Below are positions 1-7,488 of a stretch of DNA of 41,156 nucleotides, piece after piece. The stretch lies in the NCBI GenBank assembly GCA_903877645.1, contig CAIRES010000009.1, positions 1-41,156 of the forward strand, given 5' to 3'. Below the pieces are notes generated by a model. That model was given only the letters and a program-made list of their open reading frames with translations. It searched no databases and had not been told where the DNA came from. A program made the position numbers and the translations under genes. Position 1 is the first letter of the stretch. Every line of letters starts with the position of its first letter. This DNA comes from an uncultured Bacteroidota bacterium. GTDB lineage: Bacteria; Bacteroidota; Bacteroidia; Chitinophagales; Chitinophagaceae.

Positions 1-42
1 ACCCCCAACGAATGGAAAAAACATTTAGAAACGAAAAAATAG
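1..42 (+). CDS. 3' end of a gene cut by the window edge
   Basis: Frame 1 is open from the first base and ends at TAG 40-42, giving the tail TPNEWKKHLETKK. The basic, helical composition looks like a genuine protein C-terminus, and it ends one base before the stop of the minus-strand helicase, a normal convergent arrangement. Thirteen residues are too few to name a family. It could be a chance open frame. Confidence 0.3.
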   Translation, partial: TPNEWKKHLETKK

Positions 43-43
43 T

Positions 44-559
44 CTAATTTAGAGTTGTCCGATTAATGGGGTACTTACACACCGGTGTACCCAATCTCAT
101 ATTTTGAGTTAGAGTTACAATTTTGAAACCAGTCTCGCGCTGTATGTCCTCTATCCTTACTTTTTTTTCTTGCCATTCGTATATCTGCTGACTGTCGTCA
201 CCGAAAAAGTAGATGCCCTTAAATTTTATTTTTAAGATTTCTTTTATGGTTGCCAAGGTGAAGTCTTGTACCTCATCTATAATTAAATAGTCGTAATGCT
301 GTTCGATACAATCATCCCATGCTGGATTAAAAACGGTCACAGCATCGTTATCTATCGTATCCCTTATGAATTCACGTAGCGATTTTGTGTAGATGATAAC
401 ACCTACCTTATTTTGCATAGAGAGCTTTTGGGCGAGCAATATGGCCAGCATCGTTTTGCCTGTGCCTGCCGCTCCATTCACAATTATATTTGATGGGCCC
501 TGTAATATTGCTTGCTGCTCATTAGTTAGACTAATGTCGCATGAAAAATTATTGATCAT
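44..559 (-). pseudogene. Truncated superfamily 1 helicase/ATPase (UvrD/DUF2075-like N-terminal part)
   Basis: The 171-residue product carries the front half of an SF1 helicase: a Q-motif-like LTNEQQAIL, Walker A GAAGTGKT, Walker B LIIDEVQDF and motif III FFGDDSQQIY. Family members run to 500 residues or more and need a second RecA-like domain with motifs IV-VI. Here the protein stops soon after NMRLGTPVCKYP, so the arginine-finger half is missing and helicase activity is unlikely. ATP binding may remain. I start it at the ATG at 557-559, because the frame upstream offers only a TTG. A TACCTTTG box lies upstream on the minus strand. Truncation is seen directly; calling it a pseudogene is inference, and a small stand-alone ATPase is possible. 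Confidence 0.65.
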
Positions 560-581
560 TTGAAACAAGTAATTATTATCC

Positions 582-589
582 CAAAGGTA
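582..589 (-). promoter_or_regulatory. Possible -7 box (TACCTTTG) of the helicase fragment
   Basis: The minus strand reads TACCTTTG, matching the Bacteroidota -7 consensus TAnnTTTG, 22 bases upstream of the chosen ATG. I do not see a good TTTG box at the expected distance, so this is a weak call. Confidence 0.3.
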
Positions 590-684
590 GATTATACAAT
601 ACGAAACCTTTCATTTGTACAGATTTTCCGCATTTTGCACATAGTCTTTGGCAAATATTTGTATCTTTCCTTCCAACATTTGGC

Positions 685-1299
685 ATGTCGGAGGCAACAT
701 ATATATTGCAAATCATAAAGGATGGGGTGACCATTGCGGCAACTACTATTGCGGCTGTGGTGGCAATCTTAGGTCTAAAGGCATGGAGAGCGCAATTGAA
801 AGGGAAAACAGAGTATGATCTTGCCAGAAGATTGTTAATTGCAGTGTATAAGATACGGAATGCAATTTATACGGTACGACAGCCGTTCAAGCCTGCTGGT
901 GAAATATACAGTGCGCTAAAAGATGGTGGTTATGAAGAAAAGGATATTTTAGATGAAAACCGAAACGTCAACATTCGCAATATAGACGGCAGGACAGTTG
1001 ATAAAGCCGTTTATGTATCTCGTTGGAAAGTTGTTGATGAGGCTAATGCAGCGTTTGAAGTAGAATACATGGAAGCAGAAGCCATGTGGGGGAAAGAAAT
1101 AGATGATGTTCTAAAGGACTTTATAAAATGTCGTACCGATTTGTACATTGCAATAAGGTTACTTATTGAGATTGAAAAGCGTGATGAAGAGAATATGGCT
1201 ATTATTAGTGGTTATCAAAATGACGATAAAGATGAGTTTGGAAAGAGATTAACAGCTGAAGTTAATAATATTGAAAACTATTTAAGACAATATTTATAA
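685..1299 (+). CDS. Membrane-anchored hypothetical protein
   Basis: I do not recognise this 204-residue protein. One hydrophobic segment at about residues 13-33 (core IAATTIAAVVAILGL) is followed by basic residues (KAWRAQLKGK), which suggests a single N-terminal membrane anchor with the rest in the cytoplasm. The remainder is charged and mostly helical, with no catalytic motif I can see. The ATG at 685 is the first in frame. It faces away from the truncated helicase and stands alone. Short one-helix proteins of this type are frequent beside defence or accessory genes in Bacteroidota, but nothing here proves such a role. Confidence 0.6.
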   Translation: MSEATYILQIIKDGVTIAATTIAAVVAILGLKAWRAQLKGKTEYDLARRLLIAVYKIRNAIYTVRQPFKPAGEIYSALKDGGYEEKDILDENRNVNIRNIDGRTVDKAVYVSRWKVVDEANAAFEVEYMEAEAMWGKEIDDVLKDFIKCRTDLYIAIRLLIEIEKRDEENMAIISGYQNDDKDEFGKRLTAEVNNIENYLRQYL

Positions 1300-1605
1300 T
1301 AGCTTTTCGCTGGTGTTGGTGTTCCCATGTTCCCCATGTTGCTAGTAGTCTTCCCAAAAATAAAAAAGTGAGTAGTTGGGCGTAGAATTTTTCTACGTCC
1401 CTCCCGGTGAGCAGTCTCTGACTGCCGAAGCAAATAACAAAGGCATCAGAGCCCTCAATACCGATCATTACAAATCATAGTTCAGACAAATTGCTCCGAA
1501 AGACTACAATTTATTTTATTGTCAGCATCCGCATGAATAATGCTTTTGTCTACAGGTTCAAAGTCGAGCAATTTTTGTTGTTGCCTGCTAATCATTGAAT
1601 AATTG
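1300..1605. other. Non-coding gap with a hairpin and a possible gene relic
   Basis: This 306-base gap holds no full gene. It contains a perfect inverted repeat at 1381-1397 (CGTAGAA, loop TTT, TTCTACG) flanked by GGG and TCCC that could extend the stem; there is no T-run, so a terminator call is weak. A short open frame at 1376-1480, overlapping the hairpin, is listed separately. The rest is AT-rich with nothing I can identify. Confidence 0.5.
1376..1480 (+). pseudogene. Possible C-terminal gene relic
   Basis: A frame bounded by a stop at 1373-1375 and by TAG 1478-1480 translates to a tail that includes EFFYVPPGEQSL and KGIRALNTDHYKS. There is no start codon context or ribosome site, but the residue composition reads like protein. 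It may be the end of a deleted gene. I cannot name the family, and chance is a real alternative. Confidence 0.2.
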
Positions 1606-2568
1606 TTACGCCACCTGCATCATCTTCTCTTTCAGGTGCAGCAGCATATCTGCTGTCATCTTATCGAGGTCGAAGTCGTTCTTCCAGCCCCAGTCGGTGC
1701 GGGCGGCAGAGTCATCAATGCTTTTTGGCCAGCCATCGGCTATGGCCTGGCGGAAATCGGGATTGTAGTCAATGCTAAAGTCGGGGATGTGTTTTTGTAT
1801 GGCTGCGGCTATCTCTTTGGGCGAAAAACTCATTGCGCCCAGGTTGTAGGCCATCCGTGTTTTTAGTTTATCGGCAGGTGCTTCCATCAGCTCTATGGTG
1901 CCACGGATGGCATCATCCATATACATCATGGGCAGATAGGTGTTCTCAGAAAGGAAGCAGGTGTATTTTTGATGTTTCAGGGCTTCGTGGTATATCTCTA
2001 CAGCGTAGTCGGTAGTGCCGCCACCGGGCTCCGATTTCCAACTGATGAGGCCGGGATAGCGCAGGCTGCGTACATCGAGTCCCCAGCGCTGGTTGTAATA
2101 CTGGCACCACAATTCGCCGGCATACTTACTTACACCATATACCGTTCGTGGCTCTATGATGGTTTTCTGTGGTGTCTGTTCGGTAGGGGTTGTAGGGCCA
2201 AATACGGCTATAGAACTTGGCCAGTATATTTTGGTGAGTTTTTCCTGCACGCCCAGCTCCAGTGTTTGCAGCAGGCTTTGCATATTGATGTCCCACGCTT
2301 TCTGCGGCATTTTTTCGCCTGTGGCAGAGAGCAGGGCTGCGAGTAAGTATATCTGTGTAATACCTTCTTTCTTCACCAAAGCAAGGGTAGCTTCTGCATC
2401 CATAGCATTGAGTATGGCATAGGGGCCACTGTCTTTCAGCAATGGGTGTGCTTCGCGGATATCAGAAGCGATCACATTGTTTTCCCCGTATAGCTTGCGT
2501 AGCGCAAGTGTCAGTTCCACGCCTATCTGTCCGCCGGCACCTATGATGAGAATTTTTTCTTGCTTCAT
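1606..2568 (-). CDS. tdh: L-threonine 3-dehydrogenase, SDR (epimerase-like) type
   Basis: The product oxidises L-threonine to 2-amino-3-ketobutyrate with NAD+, the first step of threonine breakdown to glycine and acetyl-CoA. The 320-residue protein is an extended SDR: nucleotide-binding GAGGQIG at residues 10-16, SS in the WPSSIAVFG strand, and the catalytic YGVSK. The stretch RYPGLISWKSEPGGGTTDYA is diagnostic for SDR-type threonine dehydrogenases as opposed to general UDP-sugar epimerases, and LPMMYMDDAIR also fits. Length is normal for the family and the ATG at 2566-2568 gives a complete Rossmann N-terminus. The partner kbl is not in the window. carA lies upstream on the same strand across 77 bases that hold a dispersed repeat, so a shared transcript is uncertain. 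Confidence 0.88.
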   Translation of the reverse strand: MKQEKILIIGAGGQIGVELTLALRKLYGENNVIASDIREAHPLLKDSGPYAILNAMDAEATLALVKKEGITQIYLLAALLSATGEKMPQKAWDINMQSLLQTLELGVQEKLTKIYWPSSIAVFGPTTPTEQTPQKTIIEPRTVYGVSKYAGELWCQYYNQRWGLDVRSLRYPGLISWKSEPGGGTTDYAVEIYHEALKHQKYTCFLSENTYLPMMYMDDAIRGTIELMEAPADKLKTRMAYNLGAMSFSPKEIAAAIQKHIPDFSIDYNPDFRQAIADGWPKSIDDSAARTDWGWKNDFDLDKMTADMLLHLKEKMMQVA

Positions 2569-2586
2569 TGTTGGTAGTCTTAAGCC

Positions 2587-2615
2587 CTCCTTCGCTACGG
2601 CTACGGCGGGTGAAA
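2587..2615 (+). repeat. Dispersed CTCCTTCG repeat, copy A
   Basis: The tract begins CTCCTTCGCTACGGCTACGG and ends GGCGGGTGAAA. Related copies lie at 39653-39682 and, inside a coding sequence, at 40230-40258. All share CTCCTTCG, a variable middle and GGCGG(A/G)T(G/A)AAA. Confidence 0.5.
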
Positions 2616-2645
2616 TAAAAAGTTATTTATTCATTGTGCCATTCA

Positions 2646-3752
2646 TTAGTTACTCTTGATCATATCTATGAATTGATCGAACAAATACCTTGAATCATGC
2701 GGGCCGGGTGTAGCTTCGGGGTGGTACTGCACAGAGAATGCTTTTTTATTCTTCATGCGGATACCTTCTATAGAGCCGTCGTTCAGGTTGAGGTGTGTTA
2801 CCTCTACGAGGTCACTGTTCTTGATGGCTTCAGGGTCTACACCAAAGCCGTGGTTCTGGGTAGTGATCTCTGATTTGCCGGTAATGAGGTTCTTCACCGG
2901 GTGATTAAGGCCACGGTGGCCATGATGCATCTTGAAGGTTGGGATATCGTTAGCACGGGCCAGCAACTGATGGCCGAGGCAGATGCCGAAGAAAGGCTTT
3001 TCTGTAGCCAGTATGTCCTTCACTGTCTTTACCGCATAATCCATAGAGCCGGGGTCGCCGGGGCCATTGGAGATGAAGTAACCATGCGGTTCAAATTTTT
3101 TCAGTTCCTCTATGCCTGTTTTGGCGGGGAATACCTTGAGGTAGGCGCCGCGTGCTGCGAGGCAATCGAGTATCTTTATCTTCACACCAAAGTCCATCAC
3201 CGCAATGCGTATAGGAGCATCGGGTGAGCCAACGGTATAAGGCTCTTTTGTAGAGATCTGTGACGATAGCTCCAATCCGTCCATATCAGGTACATTGGCC
3301 AGTTCTGCTTTCAGGCCGGCCTCGTCCTTCAGTTCGGTGGAGATAATGCAATTCATGGCGCCCTTGCTGCGGATGTGCTGCACCAGTGCGCGGGTGTCCA
3401 CATCATACAGCGCTACTATGTTGTTGGCAATGAGGTAGTCTTCCAGGCTGCCGTTGGCGGTCATCCTTGAATAGCGGTGTGCCACATTCTTGCATATTAG
3501 CCCGCTGATCTTCACGGAATTGCTTTCCACGTCCACGTCTTTTACGCCATAGTTGCCTGTATAGGCATTGTTCATGATGAGTACCTGTCCGGTATAAGAG
3601 GGGTCTGTAAACACCTCCTGATAGCCGGTCATGCCGGTATTGAAACAGATCTCTCCGCCGGCGGTGCCTTTAGCGCCAAAAGACAGTCCTTTGAAAATTG
3701 TGCCGTCTTCGAGCAGCAGCCATGCGGGAGTGGTAGATTGTGTAGCAGTCAT
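2646..3752 (-). CDS. carA: Carbamoyl-phosphate synthase small subunit
   Basis: CarA is the glutamine amidotransferase subunit of carbamoyl-phosphate synthase. It releases ammonia from glutamine for CarB and so feeds pyrimidine and arginine synthesis. The 368-residue length is typical. The N-terminal CPSase small-chain domain has LLLEDGTIFKGLSFG and FNTGMTGYQEVFTDPSY. The C-terminal class I amidotransferase domain has the nucleophile cysteine in FFGICLGHQLLA and the His/Glu pair in QYHPEATPGPHDS, so the triad is intact. The ATG at 3750-3752 is preceded on the minus strand by a TACTTTTG promoter box. No carB is present in the window; in Bacteroidota the two are often apart. The identification is secure. 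Confidence 0.97.
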   Translation of the reverse strand: MTATQSTTPAWLLLEDGTIFKGLSFGAKGTAGGEICFNTGMTGYQEVFTDPSYTGQVLIMNNAYTGNYGVKDVDVESNSVKISGLICKNVAHRYSRMTANGSLEDYLIANNIVALYDVDTRALVQHIRSKGAMNCIISTELKDEAGLKAELANVPDMDGLELSSQISTKEPYTVGSPDAPIRIAVMDFGVKIKILDCLAARGAYLKVFPAKTGIEELKKFEPHGYFISNGPGDPGSMDYAVKTVKDILATEKPFFGICLGHQLLARANDIPTFKMHHGHRGLNHPVKNLITGKSEITTQNHGFGVDPEAIKNSDLVEVTHLNLNDGSIEGIRMKNKKAFSVQYHPEATPGPHDSRYLFDQFIDMIKSN

Positions 3753-3769
3753 TGAAAAAACGAATTGCG

Positions 3770-3777
3770 CAAAAGTA
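3770..3777 (-). promoter_or_regulatory. -7 promoter box of carA (TACTTTTG)
   Basis: Read on the minus strand this is TACTTTTG, matching TAnnTTTG, 17 bases upstream of the carA ATG. That implies a very short 5' leader. No clear -33 TTTG is visible. Confidence 0.4.
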
Positions 3778-3827
3778 AGAAAAGAAGCCGTACTGAGGGG
3801 TATTAATATTACATGAAAATGTGAAAA

Positions 3828-4616
3828 TTATCCACATTTACTGCACGTAGCGCCATCGTTGCCGCGTACTTTGCTGTATTGCCTGATCTTGGTGTATTTG
3901 ATAAAAGTTGCATATTCCGACATACGGCAGATCACCAGTCCGTAATACCCATCAAGGAAGCCCAATTTTATGATGTATTCTGTAAAGAAATGCCACTTGG
4001 GGGATACTATTATTTTGAGTAGGCTGGCCGTCTTACCCTTTTCTACTGCGGCAATGGCAGCCAGCTCGCTGTACTTGCCTATCTTATTGACATGCTCGGC
4101 TATTGTTGCAAAGCTGTAGTGCAGCAGATTGCCCTTCAGCAAACCTTTTGACGCATCGTCATTGTGCTTCCAGTATTCATGCACTTTCTGCTCCTGCCAC
4201 TTGCCTTTTGTGCGGTTGTACAGTCGCGTTTGTTTATCCGGGTACCAGCCGCAGTGCCGTATCCATTGGCCGCAGTAGTTGGTCAGGCGGGGCATCTGGT
4301 ATACATCGTACCTCGGGTTGTTCTTCACTTCCTGTATGCTTTTGTGCAATGCGGGAGTCACCTCTTCATCGGCATCCAGCGATAGTATCCAGTCGTGAGT
4401 GGCTTGTGCTGTCGCGAAGTTCTTTTGCTCTCCGTACCCTATAAACGGATGGTCTATCACCTTTGCATTATAGGCGCGGGCTATAGCCACCGTGGCATCT
4501 GTAGAACTGCTATCCACTACCAGTATCTCATCGGCAATATCCTTCACCGAATCCAGGCATCTTGCGATGTTCCTTTCTTCATTGAATGTAATGATAACGA
4601 CACTGAGGCTGGCCAT
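3828..4616 (-). CDS. Family 2 glycosyltransferase, LPS-core type (WaaE/KdtX-like)
   Basis: The product probably transfers a sugar from a nucleotide-sugar donor in lipopolysaccharide or other surface-glycan synthesis at the cytoplasmic face. A GT2 fold is shown by LSVVIITFNEERNIARCLDS at the N-terminus, LVVDSSSTDATV, the acceptor-side GYGEQKNFA and the metal-binding ILSLDADEEVT. NYCGQWIRHCGWYPD followed by RLYNR is typical of WaaE/KdtX-like beta-1,4-glucosyltransferases. The open frame extends upstream to 4742, but that stretch (residues 1-42) has no GT2 character, so I start at the ATG 4614-4616, giving 262 residues. The extreme C-terminus, ending CSKCG, is unusual for the family. The exact sugar and acceptor cannot be told from sequence alone. 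Confidence 0.82.
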   Translation of the reverse strand: MASLSVVIITFNEERNIARCLDSVKDIADEILVVDSSSTDATVAIARAYNAKVIDHPFIGYGEQKNFATAQATHDWILSLDADEEVTPALHKSIQEVKNNPRYDVYQMPRLTNYCGQWIRHCGWYPDKQTRLYNRTKGKWQEQKVHEYWKHNDDASKGLLKGNLLHYSFATIAEHVNKIGKYSELAAIAAVEKGKTASLLKIIVSPKWHFFTEYIIKLGFLDGYYGLVICRMSEYATFIKYTKIRQYSKVRGNDGATCSKCG

Positions 4617-4776
4617 AATTCGTGATAACGGGATTGCGATTGTAAATGTAGAAATAGCTCGCCGTTTTTTGCTGGATATTGTAAAATATTTATGACAGTA
4701 TGCGTTTTGATTTTGTTTTTTCGGTAATTTTACTTTATTCAAATTTTATTGTTTCATCCCCCAATCTGTTGCATAA

Positions 4777-5406
4777 ATGGTTTGTGCTAAAAGGAGAGTG
4801 TTGTATGCTGTTTGTATTGGTTTGTGCGTTGTATCGCCGTCTGTCAGGACATTTGCAAAAGAAGATAAAGAAAGTTCAACTGAGCTGAATACCGCTACTG
4901 CCGGCGTTTTTCACTGGAATGACCATAGTAAGTTGTCTTGGGATGATTTCATTGGCCCGGTTCATGCGTCTGATGAGGAGTCGGCTGCCGCTACGCATTG
5001 TGGTATAGGTTTTAAGGTCGTCAATAATACTGCAGCCAACCCCGCGGTAATAGTGTTCAATACGTTTTACCCCGGCAAGTCGTGGGTACGTGCAGATGCT
5101 AAAATACCGAGTATACTGGAGCATGAGCAAGGCCATTTCGACCTGTGCGAGTTGTATACGCGCAAACTCAGGGAGCGCATGTGCAATGTAGACCTGCATT
5201 CGGCTGATGCAAGGACCTTATTGATGAAGGTATACTCGTCGGTAAGCCGGGAGTATGAAGCTGCACAGCAAAGCTATGAGCAGGAAACCATACATGGCAC
5301 CAACCTGCCTGAACAGAAAAGGTGGCAGGCTTATTTGGCGGACAAACTGAGCGGGCAGGGCACATCAAACCCTTTGGCTTCAAATACAACACAGCAGGGT
5401 AAATAA
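4777..5406 (+). CDS. Secreted DUF922 protein with HExxH motif
   Basis: This 209-residue protein has an N-terminal signal peptide (KRR followed by VLYAVCIGLCVVSPSV), so it is exported. The body matches DUF922 proteins of Bacteroidota: KLSWDDFIG near residue 52 and the metal-protease motif HEQGH at residues 116-120 in ILEHEQGHFDLCELYTRKL. HExxH plus a downstream glutamate suggests a zinc-dependent peptidase, but activity in this family is poorly established. The C-terminal third is helical and rich in Gln and Glu. The ATG at 4777 gives a good signal peptide. It stands between divergent and convergent neighbours, so it is probably transcribed alone. Confidence 0.75.
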   Translation: MVCAKRRVLYAVCIGLCVVSPSVRTFAKEDKESSTELNTATAGVFHWNDHSKLSWDDFIGPVHASDEESAAATHCGIGFKVVNNTAANPAVIVFNTFYPGKSWVRADAKIPSILEHEQGHFDLCELYTRKLRERMCNVDLHSADARTLLMKVYSSVSREYEAAQQSYEQETIHGTNLPEQKRWQAYLADKLSGQGTSNPLASNTTQQGK

Positions 5407-5410
5407 GGGA

Positions 5411-5596
5411 TCAGGATAGCAACTTCTGCCTTAAAAGGAACTCAAGTTGCTCATTGGATACACTGAGCTTCTGGGTGGTTTCTTTTTCTTCCATGTGTTG
5501 TTTGTACACCTCGTATGCCCTGGTAATGGCCATATCCAGTTCTTCTTCGTTCCAACTGCTGTGCGTAAACTGGATGAATTTATTAAAAGTACCCAT
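5411..5596 (-). CDS. Small acidic helical protein, unknown
   Basis: I do not recognise this 61-residue protein. It is charged and predicted helical (EEELDMAITRAYEVYK, then MEEKETTQKLSVSNEQLEF), which reads like real protein rather than a shadow. Its first 12 codons overlap, head to head, the first codons of the truncated kinase on the other strand. Either its true start is the internal ATG at about 5533 (giving a 40-residue protein), or it too is a remnant whose 5' end was cut at the same breakpoint. It is convergent with the DUF922 gene with a 4-base gap. Confidence 0.4.
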   Translation of the reverse strand: MGTFNKFIQFTHSSWNEEELDMAITRAYEVYKQHMEEKETTQKLSVSNEQLEFLLRQKLLS

Positions 5597-6097
5597 GAGT
5601 ATTACAACCTGAAAAGAGGGAAGCTGGTTTTTGAAGATATTAATTTTGAGAACATATTGCAGGATACGGCTGCTCTTTTTCGGATAGCCGGTAAAATGGA
5701 CAGCATTAGGTTTACTTCTAACGTTATTCAGAACGATACTTTCCGCTCTGATGAAGTATCAATAAAAATTATATTAAATAATCTTTTTTCTAATGCGTTT
5801 AAGTTTCAAAAAAGAGGATCAACAGATAAATGGGTAGATGTAAATATTGAAGTAAAAGATGATGTGGCAAAAATAATTGTAAAAGATAATGGCATAGGCA
5901 TACATGAGAACCACATAAATAATATCTTTACGATGTTCTATAGGGCTACTTCTGAAGAATCTGGTTCCGGTTTTGGTTTGTACAATGTTAAAGACGCGTT
6001 AACCAAATTGAATGGAACCATAGAAGTTGCTTCTGTAGTTAACGAAGGAACAACATTTACAGTAACTATACCATGCAAGTCAAATGGCTCAAACTAA
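5561..6097 (+). pseudogene. 5'-truncated sensor histidine kinase (HATPase domain only)
   Basis: From about 5561 this frame reads as the end of a two-component kinase. The second dimerisation helix (KLDEFIKSTHEYY) is followed by the ATP-binding domain with N box NNLFSNAFKF, G1 box DNGIG and G2 box GSGFGLYNV. The phospho-acceptor histidine helix and any sensor domain are absent. Sequence upstream of 5561 in the same frame is low-complexity (GGFFFFHVLFVHLV) and not kinase-like. In-frame starts are a GTG at 5561 or the ATG of MDSIRF near 5696. It overlaps the downstream response regulator by 14 bases, typical of translational coupling. Without its histidine it cannot autophosphorylate in the usual way; it may be a relic or a stand-alone HATPase. 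Confidence 0.7.
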
Positions 6098-6476
6098 ACT
6101 GAATTTTATTGTTATTGATGATAGTAAATTGGATTGCTTCATCGCAGAGAAGATCATTAAGAATACCGGGAAAAGTGAATCAATAAAGTCATTCCAGCAG
6201 GCCAAAGATGCTCTTGTATACATTGGGGATCAGAAGCCGGACGATCAATCTCATACCATTATCCTGGTCGATATTCAAATGCCGGTGATGAATGGCTTTG
6301 AGTTTGTGGAGGCTTTCGAAAAGCTGCCCGGTTTTGTTACTGCAGGGTATACCATCTACATTATTTCGTCTTCCATCAATGAGAATGACCTGAACAGAGT
6401 ACACAATTATTCATCGGTAAAACAATTTCTCAACAAACCGCTCAACAGCAACAACCTGGCTATATTGCTACAGTAA
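6084..6476 (+). CDS. Single-domain response regulator (CheY-like)
   Basis: This 130-residue protein is a receiver domain with no output domain. It has the acidic pocket FIVIDDSKLD, the phospho-acceptor aspartate in ILVDIQMPVMNGFEF, the SSS switch region (YIISSSINEND) and the conserved lysine in FLNKPLN. The ATG at 6084 lies inside the preceding kinase fragment, so the two are translationally coupled and were presumably cognate. Because the kinase has lost its phospho-acceptor histidine, phosphorylation must come from another kinase if the regulator still functions. It probably acts by protein contact rather than on DNA. Confidence 0.88.
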   Translation: MAQTKLNFIVIDDSKLDCFIAEKIIKNTGKSESIKSFQQAKDALVYIGDQKPDDQSHTIILVDIQMPVMNGFEFVEAFEKLPGFVTAGYTIYIISSSINENDLNRVHNYSSVKQFLNKPLNSNNLAILLQ

Positions 6477-6496
6477 TTATTTCGGGGGAGGGGGGG

Positions 6497-6515
6497 GCAG
6501 CATTGCTGCGTTTTT
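6497..6515 (+). terminator. Possible weak terminator after the response regulator
   Basis: GCAGC, loop ATT, GCTGC, then G and five T. The stem is only 5 bp. It directly follows a G-rich run (6484-6497) and ends 18 bases before mvaB starts, so its role is uncertain. Confidence 0.35.
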
Positions 6516-6533
6516 GAACAACCACGTATTTTT

Positions 6534-7391
6534 ATGCAAAACAATATACAGCTTGTAGAATGTCCACGCGATGCTATGCAGGGTTGGGCGCACTTTATTC
6601 CTACAGATGAAAAGGTGGCCTATCTCAATGCCTTACTGAGGGTGGGGTTTGATGTGCTCGATTTCGGCTCTTTCGTTTCTGCCAAAGCCATACCCCAACT
6701 GGCTGATACGAAGGCCGTGATACCCCATCTGGATATGAGTAGCACAAAAACAAAGCTGCTCGCTATTGTTGCCAATACCAGGGGAGCGCAGGATGCAGTC
6801 GCTTTTGATGAGATCAGCTATCTTGGGTTCCCATTCTCCATTTCGGAAACATTTCAGCTCAGGAATACCAATAAGACCATTGCCCAATCATTAGTGCAGG
6901 TTGAAGAGATACAAGGCCTCTGTGTGCAGCATAAGAAAGAACTCATCGTCTACATATCCATGGGTTTTGGCAATCCCTATGGCGATGTGTATAACGCAGA
7001 AATAGCCATCAACTGGGTGAGGAAGCTCACACAGATGGGAATCAAGACTGTGGCTATGGCCGATACTGTTGGCATGGCCAACCCGGAGATCATTACTGAT
7101 ATATACAAGAACCTGCTGCCCGAATTTACAGGCATCAATATAGGGGCTCATTTTCATTCTTCCCCCGATAAATGGCAGGAGAAGTTTGACGCTGCCTGGA
7201 ATTCAGGTTGTCGTCGGTTCGACAGCGCTATGAAAGGCATAGGTGGTTGCCCTATGGCAGAAGACGACCTGGTGGGCAATATTGCCACCGAGCTGGTATT
7301 GGACTGGTGCGGGAAAAACAATGTGGGCACCCGGATAGATAATGCTGCTTTTTCCAGGGCTCTTCTAATGGCCGGAAAGGTTTTTATTTAG
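6534..7391 (+). CDS. mvaB: Hydroxymethylglutaryl-CoA lyase
   Basis: The enzyme splits HMG-CoA into acetoacetate and acetyl-CoA, the last step of leucine breakdown. The 285-residue TIM barrel shows the family's catalytic set: LVECPRDAMQG at the N-terminus with the essential Arg-Asp, the metal-binding histidines in IGAHFHSSPDKW, and the signature cysteine loop GIGGCPMAEDDLVGN near residue 240. MADTVGMANP is also typical. Length and the ATG at 6534 are normal, with very little spacing after a TATTTTTA element. A promoter box for panB lies just downstream, so mvaB is probably its own unit. HMG-CoA lyase is preferred over homocitrate or citramalate synthases because of the GGCP loop and the short length. 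Confidence 0.93.
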   Translation: MQNNIQLVECPRDAMQGWAHFIPTDEKVAYLNALLRVGFDVLDFGSFVSAKAIPQLADTKAVIPHLDMSSTKTKLLAIVANTRGAQDAVAFDEISYLGFPFSISETFQLRNTNKTIAQSLVQVEEIQGLCVQHKKELIVYISMGFGNPYGDVYNAEIAINWVRKLTQMGIKTVAMADTVGMANPEIITDIYKNLLPEFTGINIGAHFHSSPDKWQEKFDAAWNSGCRRFDSAMKGIGGCPMAEDDLVGNIATELVLDWCGKNNVGTRIDNAAFSRALLMAGKVFI

Positions 7392-7413
7392 TTTACGTTC
7401 CTGAAGATTATCC

Positions 7414-7421
7414 TACTTTTG
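7414..7421 (+). promoter_or_regulatory. -7 promoter box (TACTTTTG) upstream of panB
   Basis: TACTTTTG matches TAnnTTTG. It lies 67 bases before the panB ATG and implies a leader of roughly 60 bases. The -33 side is weak (TTTA with an 18-base spacer). Confidence 0.45.
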
Positions 7422-7488
7422 CAATATATAAAACAGCCCTTGATGGGGCGGCTCAAAATGGGCTGCACTCTATGGGACACTCCTGATT

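Noticed and set aside
1262-1468. Minus-strand open frame of 68 codons
   Set aside because: It overlaps the end of the membrane protein gene, has no recognisable domain, and covers the 1381-1397 hairpin.
5450-5560. Upstream extension of the kinase frame to a TTG near 5447
   Set aside because: The translation is low-complexity (GGFFFFHVLFVHLV), starts with TTG, and is antisense to a better-looking small gene; it does not resemble a kinase sensor or HisKA helix.
6484-6497. G-rich run as a phase-variation tract
   Set aside because: It is intergenic, interrupted by an A, and not placed at a promoter spacer or start of a surface gene.
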